NCBI GenBank assembly: GCA_029891345.1
Contig: CM057002.1
Span: 20,598,295 to 20,662,294, forward strand
Length of the DNA stretch: 64,000 nucleotides
Source of the DNA: Dryococelus australis
Taxonomy: Eukaryota; Arthropoda; Insecta; Phasmatodea; Phasmatidae
Direction: 5' to 3'
Positions 47,501 to 58,531 of this stretch are shown in pieces. The first letter of the stretch is position 1. Each line of letters starts with the position of its first letter. Made by a program: the position numbers and the translations under genes. The notes under the pieces were generated by a model that saw only the letters and a list, made by a program, of their open reading frames with translations, was not told the origin of the DNA and searched no databases.

Positions 47501-48265
47501 TACTCTATTCGCGGTTTCCTCAAATCAGACCTGTGAGAAAAATTTCCCCGCGTATGGCGTGTTTCGTTGTTTCCCAAATATTTCACTATCACAAGCGTTT
47601 TGTACTTGTGGTGACATACAATAACTAATTTTTGAATAAATTTAAATTTAATTTATATATATTTTTTTAACACATTGAGGTCTGCACAAATTTACTGGCA
47701 CTTAAGACAAATTATAAGTGAGTCACCTATATCCACTACTGCAAGAACACCGGTTCTGTTGGTGTCTGTGTTAGAACTTACCATCGTCTTATTGGTCCAT
47801 ACCACACCGGACACTACCCTGTACTTTACAGCGTTCATTATTGGCCAGTCATCACCCAACGGAGCGTCAAGCTGATATCGACCCAATCAATTGTCCTTTG
47901 TCGTTTTGAAGGATTTACAATCAATCATATCCTTTTGAATGGCTATAAAAGAAATACATTTTATTGTTAACAAAATCATTTTTTACTGCGCTGTAGTGTG
48001 CTTGTGAGGTCGTGTTAAACACTAGCCGAGCAAAGACTGCACATCCATACGAGTTTTGTTCTGAACAATAATGACATTTTTTAAATTAGCTTTGCTCGAG
48101 CTACACTCGAGCATAGTGTACAAAGTGTTAATTATAGTATTTACTTTAATGAATAAATACTGACATAAAATAGATGTGTTGGTAATGTTTAGTAAGAAAT
48201 AGTTCTTATGCAAATGTTTTGCACTCATAGCAGGCTTTCAGAAAGTAGCCGTGAATGGGCTATAT
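47501..48265 (+). mobile_element. TA-MITE-2, split by a TTAA-MITE
   Basis: The left part is TACTCTATTCGCGGTTTCC..ttttgtacttgtggtgac. The right part resumes at 48128 (ataaaatagatgtgttggtaa..GCCGTGAATGGGCTATA). The gap is exactly the TTAA-bounded element 47671-48127. Confidence 0.82.
47671..48127 (+). mobile_element. TTAA-MITE (piggyBac-like target), copy 1
   Basis: TTAA (47667-47670) | CACATTGAGGTCTGCACA ... TAGTGTACAAAGTG | TTAA (48128-48131), 457 bp, with short terminal inverted repeats CACWTTG. It splits a TA-MITE-2, which independently proves the borders. A TTAA duplication is the hallmark of piggyBac; no transposase is present. Confidence 0.85.
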
Positions 48266-48266
48266 A

Positions 48267-48674
48267 GGTTGCTCACGGTAAAATTAGCACTTTTGAAAGC
48301 CCTGTTAAAGATCTACTTATAAACCCGTCGTGGATTCCTCCGCCCTATATAAAATTAACATTGTCATCGGTCTCGTCACTTTATTCATGCATCGGTCAAA
48401 TGAAACAGTGAAATTATTAAGAATATACAAATCTGCAAATTTTTACACTTTGATGCGTTAAAAGAACAGAAAGTAAACGAATTAATTTTAAGTTATCACA
48501 AATGGTTACATAACACTTTTTAGTTGACGTTAAGATATGGAACTAATCTCTATACATCGTTACCAACTTTATTGGGCGAATATCAGTCAGTGCGTCCACT
48601 AAAATGCATGGATTCAGGGTCAGTGACTTTTTCTAAGGTTCATTTCTAAAGTGCTCACTTTATCGTGAACAGTA
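48267..48674 (-). mobile_element. TA-MITE-1, long form (reverse)
   Basis: Sits against the TATA end of the preceding TA-MITE-2: GGTTGCTCACGGTAAAATTAG to CACTTTATCGTGAACAG. Confidence 0.88.
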
Positions 48675-49089
48675 TTTACCTATCTTGTACGTGTCGTACA
48701 TATTGTAATTATTTCTGAATGCTTTTCACGGTCCACTGAGACATTTAGAAAGTCCTTCTTCTGTAACTGAACATAATTTTTAAACAACATATTTTAATGA
48801 AAATATTTAACCCCGCCAAGCGGACATTGTATCAAACACTTTTACGCTCCCACATTTCACGAAGTAGATTTATAATGATTACGGCCCGATTAGATTCGAT
48901 TTGGTAACGAGTCGTGTTGATGCACGATACTTGTGTATTTGTGACAGTTTCTGAAGAACTGTGAAAGAATCTGTCATGGGAGATGACGCTTAAATGAAAG
49001 CGCTATTACCACAATTATTTACGTTGCTATCTTGGACTCTCCGAGGATGCTGGATTTCAGGTGTGATTTGGTTTGTTCTTCCGTTGCAG
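48675..49089. other. Intron DNA upstream of the DGK exon
   Basis: A degenerate TA-MITE-1 left end lies at 48719-48760 (gcttttcacggtccactgag). The last 30 bp form the polypyrimidine tract and acceptor of the exon. Confidence 0.55.
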
Positions 49090-49166
49090 ATTCCACCAAG
49101 AAGCTGAAAGATGTCCTGGACGAGTTCAGCAGCTCGGGACCACTGTCCAAATACTCGCCAGATGGG
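49090..49166 (+). CDS. Dgk: Internal exon of a type I diacylglycerol kinase (N-terminal domain)
   Basis: Diacylglycerol kinases phosphorylate diacylglycerol to phosphatidic acid at membranes and so switch off DAG signalling. The exon follows a pyrimidine-rich acceptor (ttccgttgcag) and ends before a good donor (GGG|gtgagc). It begins with AT, the last two bases of a split codon, followed by 25 open codons starting STKKLKDVLDEF and ending SKYSPDG. From memory of the family, type I DGKs have STKKLKDVLEEF...L.KYNPEG in the recoverin-homology (DAG_kinase_N) region before the EF hands; the split codon would then be Tyr (T|AT). The EF hands, C1 domains and catalytic domain are not seen here. The preceding exon (LSPSEF..LQ type) and the following one (DF.GF type) were looked for by eye and not found, so both introns are probably long. 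The downstream intron meets a TTAA-MITE about 50 bp after the donor. Intact frame and splice sites argue for a live exon. A duplicated fragment cannot be excluded. Confidence 0.75.
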
Positions 49167-49217
49167 GTGAGCTTACCTAAATCAGTTTCCGTTTCCCTGA
49201 TCAATCGATTAGTTCAG

Positions 49218-49670
49218 CACATTCTGGACTACGCTCGAGCTAAGCTCGAGAAACGCCGTTTTGAAAACTTGTTCGTCCCTGAAATAAATCTCGCATGTTT
49301 ATAGAACCGTTGTTGTAACGCTAGTATTGCACAGGATCTTACAAGAACAATACAACCCAGCAACTATTTTCCTACAAAAAAATATATTTTTCTTATGCCC
49401 TTACACAAGTACGCGATTGACTGCAAGCCTTTACACAGTAAGAGAAATTTGATTGGAGCATAACTATATCTGCGACCCCAGTGGCTGATGACCAGCCAAT
49501 GATGAACGCTATCGAGCACAGTAAGCACGCCCAGTGTGGTGTGGACCAATAGAAGAGTGGTAGGTGGGAATACAGACACCAACAGAATAGACGTTCCTCC
49601 AGTGGTGTACACAGGTGATTAACTTCTAACTTGTATTCGATTATAGAAAATATGTGCAGACCTGAATGTG
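49218..49670 (-). mobile_element. TTAA-MITE, copy 2 (reverse)
   Basis: The inverse of copy 1 along its whole length: the inner end CACATTCTGGACTACGCTCG matches copy 1's right end, and the outer end TGTGCAGACCTGAATGTG is followed by TTAA (49671-49674). The inner duplication has decayed (tcag). It starts 51 bp after the DGK exon donor. Confidence 0.8.
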
Positions 49671-51394
49671 TTAAGGTATTCTTTAAGAATTCGCCACAGT
49701 GAATGCGGCTGTATTTTAGTGGCATCAGAATTCAAGCAAAAGACTTCGATGAATCCATCCACGCGTCCATCGCCCAGTGACGAGATCCTCGCATCCACCG
49801 ACAGAACTTGGAATCCGTCAGCTTCTTTTCGTCAAGCGGTCGTAGTTTATTGTCCATTGCTTTTTGTATTGAATGAATATTTTCATTTTATTCAATTGCC
49901 CACAACATAAATTCAGTGTACTTCAGATATGGAGCTGTGGCTATGGAAAACGAATTAACGAAAAATAAAAGTACAAGCGCTTAAAATATAAAGTATTGGC
50001 ATTCATTATTGTTTACTCACTAACGCGAATAAAACCGTCTGAATTTTAAATTATAATGTACACATTATATATATATATAAGCCAAAGATATTACATACGA
50101 AAGGAAACTTCCCAGTCGTCATTAATCCGTTGTACGCGACCAACTCAGTTAAATTGGGGCTGTGTAAAGGAAGTTCAGATTGGAGATTATTGGCATTCGA
50201 AAACACCCGTTGTGTATTGTATTTAACAATATTTCGTCGGAAAATTAATACCCCGTACAATTTTCTTTACTTAAAAATAGAAGACGACAGTCAATAATAT
50301 GTTACTTTTAACTTTTACTTGTTTGTTAGAATTACATCAATTTTTTCCTAAAAATGCAAAAGTGAATCTCCTAGAGGCAGTAATGCATGTACTGCGGTCG
50401 TAGGCGAAATTGAATTTCTTTAAAAATATTTAAAGACAAGTCTTGTAGTGTATTTTTTTAAATATTTCAGTGTGGTTTCATTCACTGGTATGGTATATGG
50501 TATTTTTAATTCTGTCTGTCCTTTGATAGGCTACACTTAATTAATAGTTTAAATTATTTCAAGAGTTACGGTAACATTGTCTAAGAACGCGTTGCAAATC
50601 TTATTTATAAAATCAGTTTTACATATTATAAACGTACGTATTACAACACTTTTTTTTTCTTTTCTTTTAGTTATTTGACTCTTAAATATTACTTATAGTA
50701 AGCATGATAGTTTGTTAGTGCCAGTCAATCTTCTCCTGGGACGTTTTCTTTTCGTAGTTAAACATACTGGGGACTCGTTTAATAGTTTCATTTTAAAAAA
50801 AACCCATAACTTAAACAAATACGCTAGATTCCATAAATCTTCGCATACTCGAGTGTGTTAGTTGTTCATTGATCTGTGCTCCAGTTTTACCACAAGCAAG
50901 GTATAACGGGACTCAGTCTTTGTTTTCATTAAGATTAGTTACTGGCTCAATACTGCTGTTCAATTGAAACGAAATTCAAATGTACTTGTTTTTTGAAGTT
51001 GCTTGTCCTCAAATGAAAATCTAAAAAAAAAAATCCCTGTACTATATTGCTTTTGTTTTCCCCCGTGTACTGGATAGAACTGCGGGTGCATTGAAACTTC
51101 TTCATCGCCACTCATAGAAAGAGCGTTTTCTGTTTACAGGGGAGGAAATATTCAGGATGTTTGAGCGGAAGTTTCGCAGGCAGCGGGCATTGTTTGGCAA
51201 CGCCGCCCCAACTTGTGCCGCTACATGAAACACCGTACATGTTGCGCGCTGCACTCTATTGCTACACGCCGCCTGCGCCTGTGTTTGACTAAGGCCCGGG
51301 GGGTACATTTTCAGTTCAGCAGTTGGCCGTTCCGCTCTCACAGCTGTACGGCTGCGCAAGTTTCCCGCCTGCCTGCGTCCGTTTCTCTCCTTTA
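49671..51394. other. Mostly AT-rich stretch, 1.7 kb
   Basis: 51150-51390 is GC-richer and preceded by an acceptor-like tttctgtttacag at about 51138-51150, but no exon of the DGK type could be read. Otherwise nothing recognised. Confidence 0.4.
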
Positions 51395-52028
51395 GGCAGG
51401 ATTTACAGCAACCCGTCTCGTCCGTCCTTCGATAACGTGATCAACAGCAGATCAGAGGTGGCCATTAATTCTATCCGTCCGTCCGTCCGTCCGTCAAAAC
51501 CTTGCCAAGCTTTAACGGATGAAATTTCAGCCTTCTAAACTTGAGTGTTTTGTTACTCGTTCGTCTCGAGCTCTTTTCAAGGATGTTTAGTGTTTACAGT
51601 GTTTTGTTTTGGCTGTCTTTTGTTTTCATATGTTTGTTTATGTAACTGTAAAATTAAATTAGTTAAATTTTTCCTGAAGATTAAATGACAATTACGTTTG
51701 GAAACAAGAGCTCCTTTTGTGCAATATTAAAAGAAATAAAACGATTCTTTATATGCAATTTTTATAATTTGATTACATCAATTAATTTCCGTTATGTACG
51801 TGTATGTGCGTTTTGGGTACTTAGAAACACAATACCTCCAAAAAAATCTAACTTTTCATGGAGAATTTTTTTCCTTTTTGTAAATAGTTTTGTTTTTATT
51901 AATTTTCAGCAATGAACTTTTGACGGACGTACGAAGTTTGGTTGCAAATCGCTAGGCTGTATGACGGACGAACGTATGACGGACGGGCGGATGACGGACG
52001 GATGCGACGGGCTGTTGTAAATCCTGCC
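51395..52028. mobile_element. PIF/Harbinger-like MITE, 634 bp
   Basis: TTA (51392-51394) | GGCAGGATTTACAGCAACCC ... GGGCTGTTGTAAATCCTGCC | TTA (52029-52031). The TIR is about 22 bp with two mismatches. Subterminal CCGTC/GACGG arrays line both ends, including (TCCG)5 at 51474-51495. Confidence 0.85.
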
Positions 52029-52069
52029 TTACTCCTCGTGTCCTCGACACAGGAATGTCGCAAACTAAA

Positions 52070-52493
52070 GACTATTCGCTATCAAGTGAACACTTTTGAA
52101 ATCGCACTTAGAAAAAATTCACTGCTCCTTCCTTCGTATATTCATACGGGCACACTGAATGGCACGAGGCCAGTGAAATGGGTAGCGATGGTGGAAACGT
52201 ATATTCATTCATTCAGTAACGTCGGTTAAAATGTGTTAGGTAACAATTTGTGATATTAAATTATTTACTTCTTCCGCTTTCTGTATTTTTAATGCACCGT
52301 AGTGTAGAAATGAGCAGCTTTGTAAGATACTTACTTTTATGATAATTTCACAGTTTCACTCGACCGACGGATGAATAAAGTGGTGAGGCCGATGACAATG
52401 TTAATTTTACATAAGGCAGAAGAATACACAACGTGTATAGAATTATATCTTAAGCACGGATTTCAAAAGTACTCATTTTACTGTGAACAGCCT
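52070..52493 (+). mobile_element. TA-MITE-1, long form
   Basis: GACTATTCGCTATCAAGTGAA to TTTTACTGTGAACAGCC. Full length, diverged left TIR. Confidence 0.88.
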
Positions 52494-52970
52494 ATATGAC
52501 CTCATCGCGTTAACAGATCAATGACAAAAATAATTGAAATAGCTGTATTTCGTTCGGCTGTGACTTAACTAAGAAACGTTTCATTAGGCCGAACATATTT
52601 TTTTTTCCACGGCGAAAAAAAAAAAAAGGTTTAGGCGATATTTCCTTTACGGATCCCGAGGCAGAAAGTACCAAGATACGATTAATTCGGCTTGTCGACT
52701 ACACTCTTCTGTGTTTCCTTTATCTTCACGAAGAAGTCTTCTGCCTCCTACCGTAATTAAGGAACCGACATCAAAGACGCGGGGTTGTTCCAAACTGGCA
52801 CAATGGCGCCAAGAGATAGAATGTACAATACCACCCCGGCAATAGCATGGTGCTGGAGGAACAAGAGAGAAGCAGGTTAACTAGTAGAGCGTGACTTGCC
52901 AAGTCGCAGCGACATTCGTTGAAGTTATCAGAGCCGAGAGCCACAGAGATTATTCTCCATACACATTATA
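52494..52970. other. Unique non-coding stretch
   Basis: A13 near 52615. Moderately GC-rich 52740-52940; nothing recognised. Confidence 0.4.
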
Positions 52971-53203
52971 GGCTGTTCACGTTAAAGTGAGCACTTTTGA
53001 AAGTTCTCTGATCTCGAATAATAGTCTATAAATATATTTTAGTTTAGCCTTAGACGTTAACTTCCGAGTGCAGTGGAATATGCACACTGTGTTTATTACT
53101 TACATGGCAATATCTATTTTAAAAAGTGGTTTAAAGGATAAAAAATGTCTAAAAGAAAAAAGTAACTAGAGCCTCAAAAGTTCTCACTTTACCGTGAACA
53201 GCC
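52971..53203 (+). mobile_element. TA-MITE-1, short form
   Basis: TATA | GGCTGTTCACGTTAAAGTGAG ... CTTTACCGTGAACAGCC | TATA. A clean copy of the short form. Confidence 0.92.
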
Positions 53204-53792
53204 TATATCAAGTTAGTGTTTGTTTCACACTGGCTGTTCTCGTTCATAAAAAAACGTGGAAACGTTATAGGCGTTCAAAGGTAAAAAATTATTTTCTAAA
53301 TTTGTAGCTTAATGCAAATTTTCTTTACGATAAGAATTTATAGCCTGAAAATAGCACGAAATGTTCAATAAATGACTTGTCAAAAACTACTCAAAGAAAC
53401 GAGTGATGATTTTAAATTTATATTCCTCTCTTTATAATCAGCTCACAATAAGTGTCCATGCCACTGTAATGCTTTGAGGTCTTTCTTGGGAATTTGTTAT
53501 GTGGCGTGTCCATATTTCAATCATAACTTTCGAGATAAAATTGAAAATCAAAATACTTGGTAAAAAGTTAAACCCATTGCAAGCTAACTAATAAAAAAAA
53601 AATTGCAACGTGACACTCCAGCGACGTTAAGAAACTCTAAAGCTGAAACAAAGTTTTGCGTCAGAAAAACTTTTTGAAATCTGTACGAATTGCGTAACAA
53701 TGTTAATTCTGCCAAAATTATGCAAAGTCAATATCGTGACATACTAAATACTAGTTGTTAGTTCATTCGCTACGCCTCTGGTACTGTGTATA
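53204..53792. other. AT-rich stretch
   Basis: No feature recognised. Confidence 0.45.
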
Positions 53793-54307
53793 GGATGTTC
53801 ACGGTAAAATGAACACTTTCAAAAGCCTTGCTTAAGATCTGCTTGTATGCACGTTGTATATTCTTCCGCCTTATGTAAAATTAACATTGCCATGGAGCTC
53901 ATCACTTTATTCATGCGCCGGTCAAGTAAAACTGGGAAGTTATTAGAAAAGTGTATATTTTAGAAATGTGCTGATTTTTATACTTCAATGCATTAAATCA
54001 CTTTATTCATGCGCAGGACAAGTAAAACTGTAAAATCGTTATAAAAGTAAATATTTTACAAATATTCTAATTTTTATATTTCGATGTATTAGAAAAAAAC
54101 AGAAAGCGAAATAAATAATTAAACTTATCACAAATAGTTACCTAACACTTTTTATTCGACGTTACGATATGGAACTACTTCCCGTCTATCGTTACCAACT
54201 TTACTAGGCGCATGGCACTTAGTGCGCCCGTTAAAATATATGCAGGCAGGAGCAGTGATTTTTTCTAAGGTTGGTTTCAAAAGTGCTCACTTTATCGCGA
54301 AGTTCCT
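53793..54307 (-). mobile_element. TA-MITE-1, long form with internal tandem duplication
   Basis: GGATGTTCACGGTAAAATGAA to CACTTTATCGCGAAGTTCC. The segment catcactttattcatgcg..cttcaatgcatta (about 95 bp) occurs twice in tandem between 53900 and 54090, making this copy about 95 bp longer than its relatives. Confidence 0.88.
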
Positions 54308-54409
54308 TTAATGACAATAACTAGCTGGGCATAGGGGTACTTTCGGAATTTTCTTTTTCAAAAACATAAAACACCTAGAAAATCCAAGCAGCCAATACGG
54401 CGGCGGGAA

Positions 54410-54645
54410 GGTTTCCCTTACCAACAAAGTCTTCATCGCCGACGGAGGAGGAGAGGCGAAATGAGGTGATGATGGAGCAGCGGTGGAACGCAATGTCGGT
54501 GCGTGAAACGGGAGTGCCCCGAGGAAACCCGCCGGCGAACGACGGAAACGTCCGTTTCGCTTCCCACATGTGACACCGCCAGGTGTCTAACCTGGCTCAT
54601 CACGTTGGGAGGTCGAGTAGTCTGAGCACTGCGCCACCGCCCCCC
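54410..54645 (-). mobile_element. tRNA-derived SINE (reverse, diverged)
   Basis: Minus strand: GGCGGTGGCGCAGTGCTC head, a decayed B box (GAGCCAGGTTAGAC), and the body (gccggcgggtttcctcgggg). Confidence 0.75.
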
Positions 54646-54683
54646 CTCCCCTCTCCGAAGGGCCTACGTGAGTTTAGTTTGTA

Positions 54684-55315
54684 TAGTCTGTCCACGGTAA
54701 CTTCCCACTCTGAATCAAACCTTTGAAACGTGTAATCTATCACAAGCGTCTTATGCTTCTGTTATCGCAAGAGCACTTTAATTTTTGTTTAAATTCAACT
54801 TTTACTTAAATTTCATTTATAAATTTTGATATTTCAACTATAATGAAAGTGAAGTAAAAACTGATAGAAAATAGCATGGTGTGGCAAATACCTACACGCT
54901 ATTCACGGTAAAGTGATCAGTTTTTAAGGCCGTTCCAGTTGACATTAACCACTAATAAATATATTTTATGGCAGCTTCAGACGTTAACTTTTGGGAGTGA
55001 TGGACTGTACGCACTGTGTTTATTTGTCACATTGCAATGTTTATATTTAAAGGTTGCGGGAAGATAGAAATACAATAGAAGGAAAAATCTAGCAGGGCCT
55101 TAAAAAGTGCTCACTTTACCTTGAATAGACTGTAGTAAGAAATAGTTCTCGTGCAAAATGTTAACTAACTTAGTGCGCACAAATGCAGTGCTTCGCCCCT
55201 TCAGTGTAATTTTCTAAACTTAGCTAAGTTTTGTTCGCACGACGCGGTGGAACAGCCTGAAAGTATAACCTCAGCAAGCCTTCAGAAAAGTTGGAAGTAG
55301 CCCGTGCTGAACTAC
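54684..55315 (+). mobile_element. TA-MITE-2, split by a short TA-MITE-1
   Basis: TATAGTCTGTCCACGGTAACTTC to agtagcccgtgctgaactaca. The break at 54897/55133 falls at the cctac|tagtaagaaatag block. Confidence 0.82.
54898..55132 (+). mobile_element. TA-MITE-1, short form (variant c, nested)
   Basis: GCTATTCACGGTAAAGTGATC to CACTTTACCTTGAATAGAC. The interior taaccactaataaatatatt is the inverse of 14218-14451. Confidence 0.85.
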
Positions 55316-55770
55316 AAACCACCGCGATGTCTCGAACATGGCGGGCGAACGCAGTTCCAAACTCCGCAGTACTAGGTATACAGTAAAATATTCTCTCTCA
55401 TTCTCTCTCTTTTTTAGTCTTTCTCTTTCTCCCCCTTTTCTCTCTTTCCTTCTCTCTTCCTTTTTTTAAAGAAGAGAAATTCTTGCAGATCAGGGAATTT
55501 CACGATATATTTTCCGGCATTAGAGACGTAAATGTTCTCCTTTCTGCAGTGAAAATATTGGGAAAATAGCAGTAGTGTACGTTTTGTAACATAACTACGT
55601 CACTCTAATTTCACTATAGCTCAAGAAAATTTTTCAACGTTTCAGAGCGCTACACGTTCTGAAATTAATCATTTTACTCCAAGGCTTATTTTCATTGAGC
55701 CGCAGTCTCAGAAACCAAGCAGAAAGAATCTCTTTCATTACGAGAGTAAATGGTGTTTGTGAAATCGTGA
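55316..55770. other. CT-rich and AT-rich stretch
   Basis: A degenerate pyrimidine tract lies at 55388-55468. No gene. Confidence 0.45.
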
Positions 55771-56028
55771 GTGAGTGAAAAGATTTTGACGGCTCTTAAC
55801 ATCGAGGTCTTAAAAGCCGACGAGGGCGATGGTTGAGGTGAGAATGGAGCAGCGCCGGAATGAAGGGGCGGGGGAAACGGGAGATCCCCGATAAGGCCCG
55901 CCGATCAACGGCACCGTCCGGCACGATTCCCGCGTGCGAAGATCCGGAGTGACCCGGCCGGGGATTGAGCCCGAATCGCCTTGGTGGGAGGCGAGTAAGC
56001 TACCCGCTCAGCCACCGTGGCCCCTTTA
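55771..56028 (-). mobile_element. tRNA-derived SINE (reverse) with target duplication
   Basis: Flanked by TGAAATCGTGA at 55760-55770 and 56029-56039 (15 bp if one mismatch is allowed). Minus strand: GGGGCCACGGTGGCTGAGC head, GGGCTCAATCCCCGGCCGGG, and the body to tcactcac. Confidence 0.92.
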
Positions 56029-57065
56029 TGAAATCGTGATGGAACCATCCGCTATGTCTGTTTTCGGAGGAAGCATTTGAAACAAGAGCGACTGCACATT
56101 AGTGTGATAAGAAGATAACTTCTAAAGTTGTATAAGGCTTACTTTTGTTCGCAGAACAAAGTAAGTAGCATTACCGCGAGCGGCACGATGACCCTAGAAC
56201 GCTGGAATGCCGTCTTAAAGTGACGTCGCGTTGAAATTGCAAACCTTGCAAGGTCAAGCCAGACGGTTATAAAGCAACGTTCTATGAACTTCAGATGCTT
56301 CGCCTTGGAGCTCGCTGCGGCAGGATTCTTCGCTAATTACATCTGCAGCAGTTGAATTTTCATTACGCCAGATTAAACTGGTGATGGCACTTTGTATTTC
56401 GCTCCCTTCTTTAGGGAAACTGCGTGGACAAGCTGTACAAATTTGGTGTTAAACCATTTGCAGTAATGATTTTATTTCTCCAGTTTCTGCAATAGCATAA
56501 AGAGTAAAAAAAAAAAAAAAGTTGCAGCCTTAAGTCAGTGATGCTTATTTTTCCTCGAAAAAAATGCATATTCTTAAAACATTTATTTACTGAAACACGC
56601 ATGAACGCGCAAGCGCTAATTTCACAGAAACTATTTCACTATGAAGTCGGAAACTAAATGAAACTAAGTTACAGTTATCCGCTAGCCTAACGTTATTTTA
56701 TGTAAACGTGATCTTCAACCTAAGAGGGAAAATCTTGTTAATATCACCCCCTGTAATGAAAATAAGAGTGACCACCCTGTTATTGCGTACACCGTTTTAA
56801 TCGTCAGGAATTATGAACGTTTGATGTTGATTTATTGAACAGTATGACCTAATTAACAAAACATGCTCTCTAGTTGCAACTGCCCATGACCCGCTGTTTT
56901 CGTGTAGAAAGCACACAAACGTCGGTTGCAGCGATACAGTGCCTGGCAGGTAGGCAATACTACGTACACTGGTCTATGGTATACTGCTGTACCCACTCCA
57001 TAAACGATGATGGAGGGAATTTTTTTTAACACTTAACTGTATGGAGCATGCACAGTACACAAGAG
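56029..57065. other. Mostly unique stretch
   Basis: A15 at about 56505. No exon recognised. gcctggcaggtaggcaatac at about 56940 resembles 45950. Confidence 0.4.
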
Positions 57066-57313
57066 CGGCCGTGGTGGCGTAGTGGTTAGACTACTTGCCT
57101 CCCACCACGGCGACCCGGGCTCGATCCCCGACGGGTTCACTCCCGCATATGGGAATCGCGCTGGACGATGCTGCTGGTCGGCGGGTTTCCTCTGGGTTCT
57201 CCCATTTCCCCCGCTCCTTCATTCCGGCGCCGCTCCGCATTCACCTCAATCACCCTCATCGTCTCTCAAGACCTCGCTGTTAAGAGCCGCCCAAATCTTT
57301 TCACTCACTCACT
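57066..57313 (+). mobile_element. tRNA-derived SINE, full length
   Basis: GCGGCCGTGGTGGCGTAGTG head, GGGCTCGATCCCCGACGGG B box, and the body to ttttcactcactcac. Confidence 0.9.
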
Positions 57314-57914
57314 CTAGGATAGGCGGGAACTTGACTGCAGCAATTCATCCTCAGATAAGGTAACATTAAGGTCAGTGGAGGTGTTTTTTGTTAAGTCACC
57401 CCGTCCTTACTACGATAAGCTTACACGTTGTAAAGTGCAGTCTCTGAAATTTAAAATCGGTCGCTTACCTGGCCCTTAAATTGCCCTTGATAACATGTTT
57501 CAAATACAGGAATTTTCACGAAAATATTGAACGTGCACTCGTCATGTTTATCTACGACGTAATGTAACCGAAGTCAGCATTCATCTAGGACCAATAATGT
57601 TTCAGTTATGCTAAAAAAAAAAATTGCCACTTCATTATTTGATAATTTGAACACGAGTAGTTAATCAAATAAACCAGCTCCAATGTTCAGTTTGAGAGAA
57701 AACCAGTAGACCAGTACTGGAAACAGTTACAGTTAACATCACGTGACAGCCCACATGTAAACATTTGCAAACGTCGTCAAAATTACAATTCCGTCATCTC
57801 GAAACTGACCTTTAGTTGGAAGAATAACGGAATTGACAGTTAACGATCCCGGGTCTTGGGTAACGCTAACGGAGACTCAATTATTCCATAAAAGAAATGT
57901 CTTGATGAAAATGT
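57314..57914. other. Unique non-coding stretch
   Basis: No feature recognised. Confidence 0.45.
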
Positions 57915-58231
57915 ATAGTCTATTCGCGGTTTCTTCGCACTTTTTGAATCAAACTTTAGAAAAATCACCCCATCTATTACGTGTTTAGTTATTTTCGAAA
58001 TATGCTATGTATCACAAGCGTTTTATACCCTGTTAACATGTAAGTATCTTACTTTTCGTTAACTTGAAGTATTACCTGTATCTTATCTATAAATTCTAAT
58101 AATTCATTTAAATTAATTATGAAGAATAACAGTGAGAAAAAATATGTGTTGGTAATGAAAAACAATATTACAACTGTGTGCGCACGAATTCTGTGCATTA
58201 TCCTTGGGTGTAATAACCGGAATGGATTATA
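57915..58231 (+). mobile_element. TA-MITE-2, internally deleted
   Basis: TATAGTCTATTCGCGGTTTC to TAACCGGAATGGATTATA. About 110 bp before the right end is missing. Confidence 0.85.
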
Positions 58232-58531
58232 CCAGCATTATGGCACAAAAATAATCTTACATATGACTCGTTTTTTTTTTTCAACAACCCCAGTGTTCAT
58301 GGCAAGGTGAATTAAGCTGTACAGTAATGTTTGTTTCCGTTGGTTAACTCTTTCGATCACCGTGTTCTGGAACTGGTACGTTGCATATGAAGTGGCTAGA
58401 ATGGTCTGCACTGTGCACAGCAGAACGTACCGTCCAATGAGAAATGTCCTCTACGTGTGAGAGACATCATTCGCTGCTCAGACTATGTTTCGTAGTCGCA
58501 TAAACTACTGCTGCCAGTAACATAAAGCACA

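Noticed and set aside
47671..49670. A single 2.0-kb TTAA-flanked transposon with 450-bp inverted repeats that had captured the DGK exon
   Set aside because: The left arm by itself is bounded by TTAA on both sides and interrupts a TA-MITE-2 whose right half resumes at 48128. The arms are therefore two separate 455-bp insertions in opposite orientation.
51139..51300. Next DGK exon after the acceptor-like tttctgtttacag
   Set aside because: The reading GEEIFRMFERKFRRQR does not match the DGK segment expected after the KY.P.G motif, and the frame closes without a donor.
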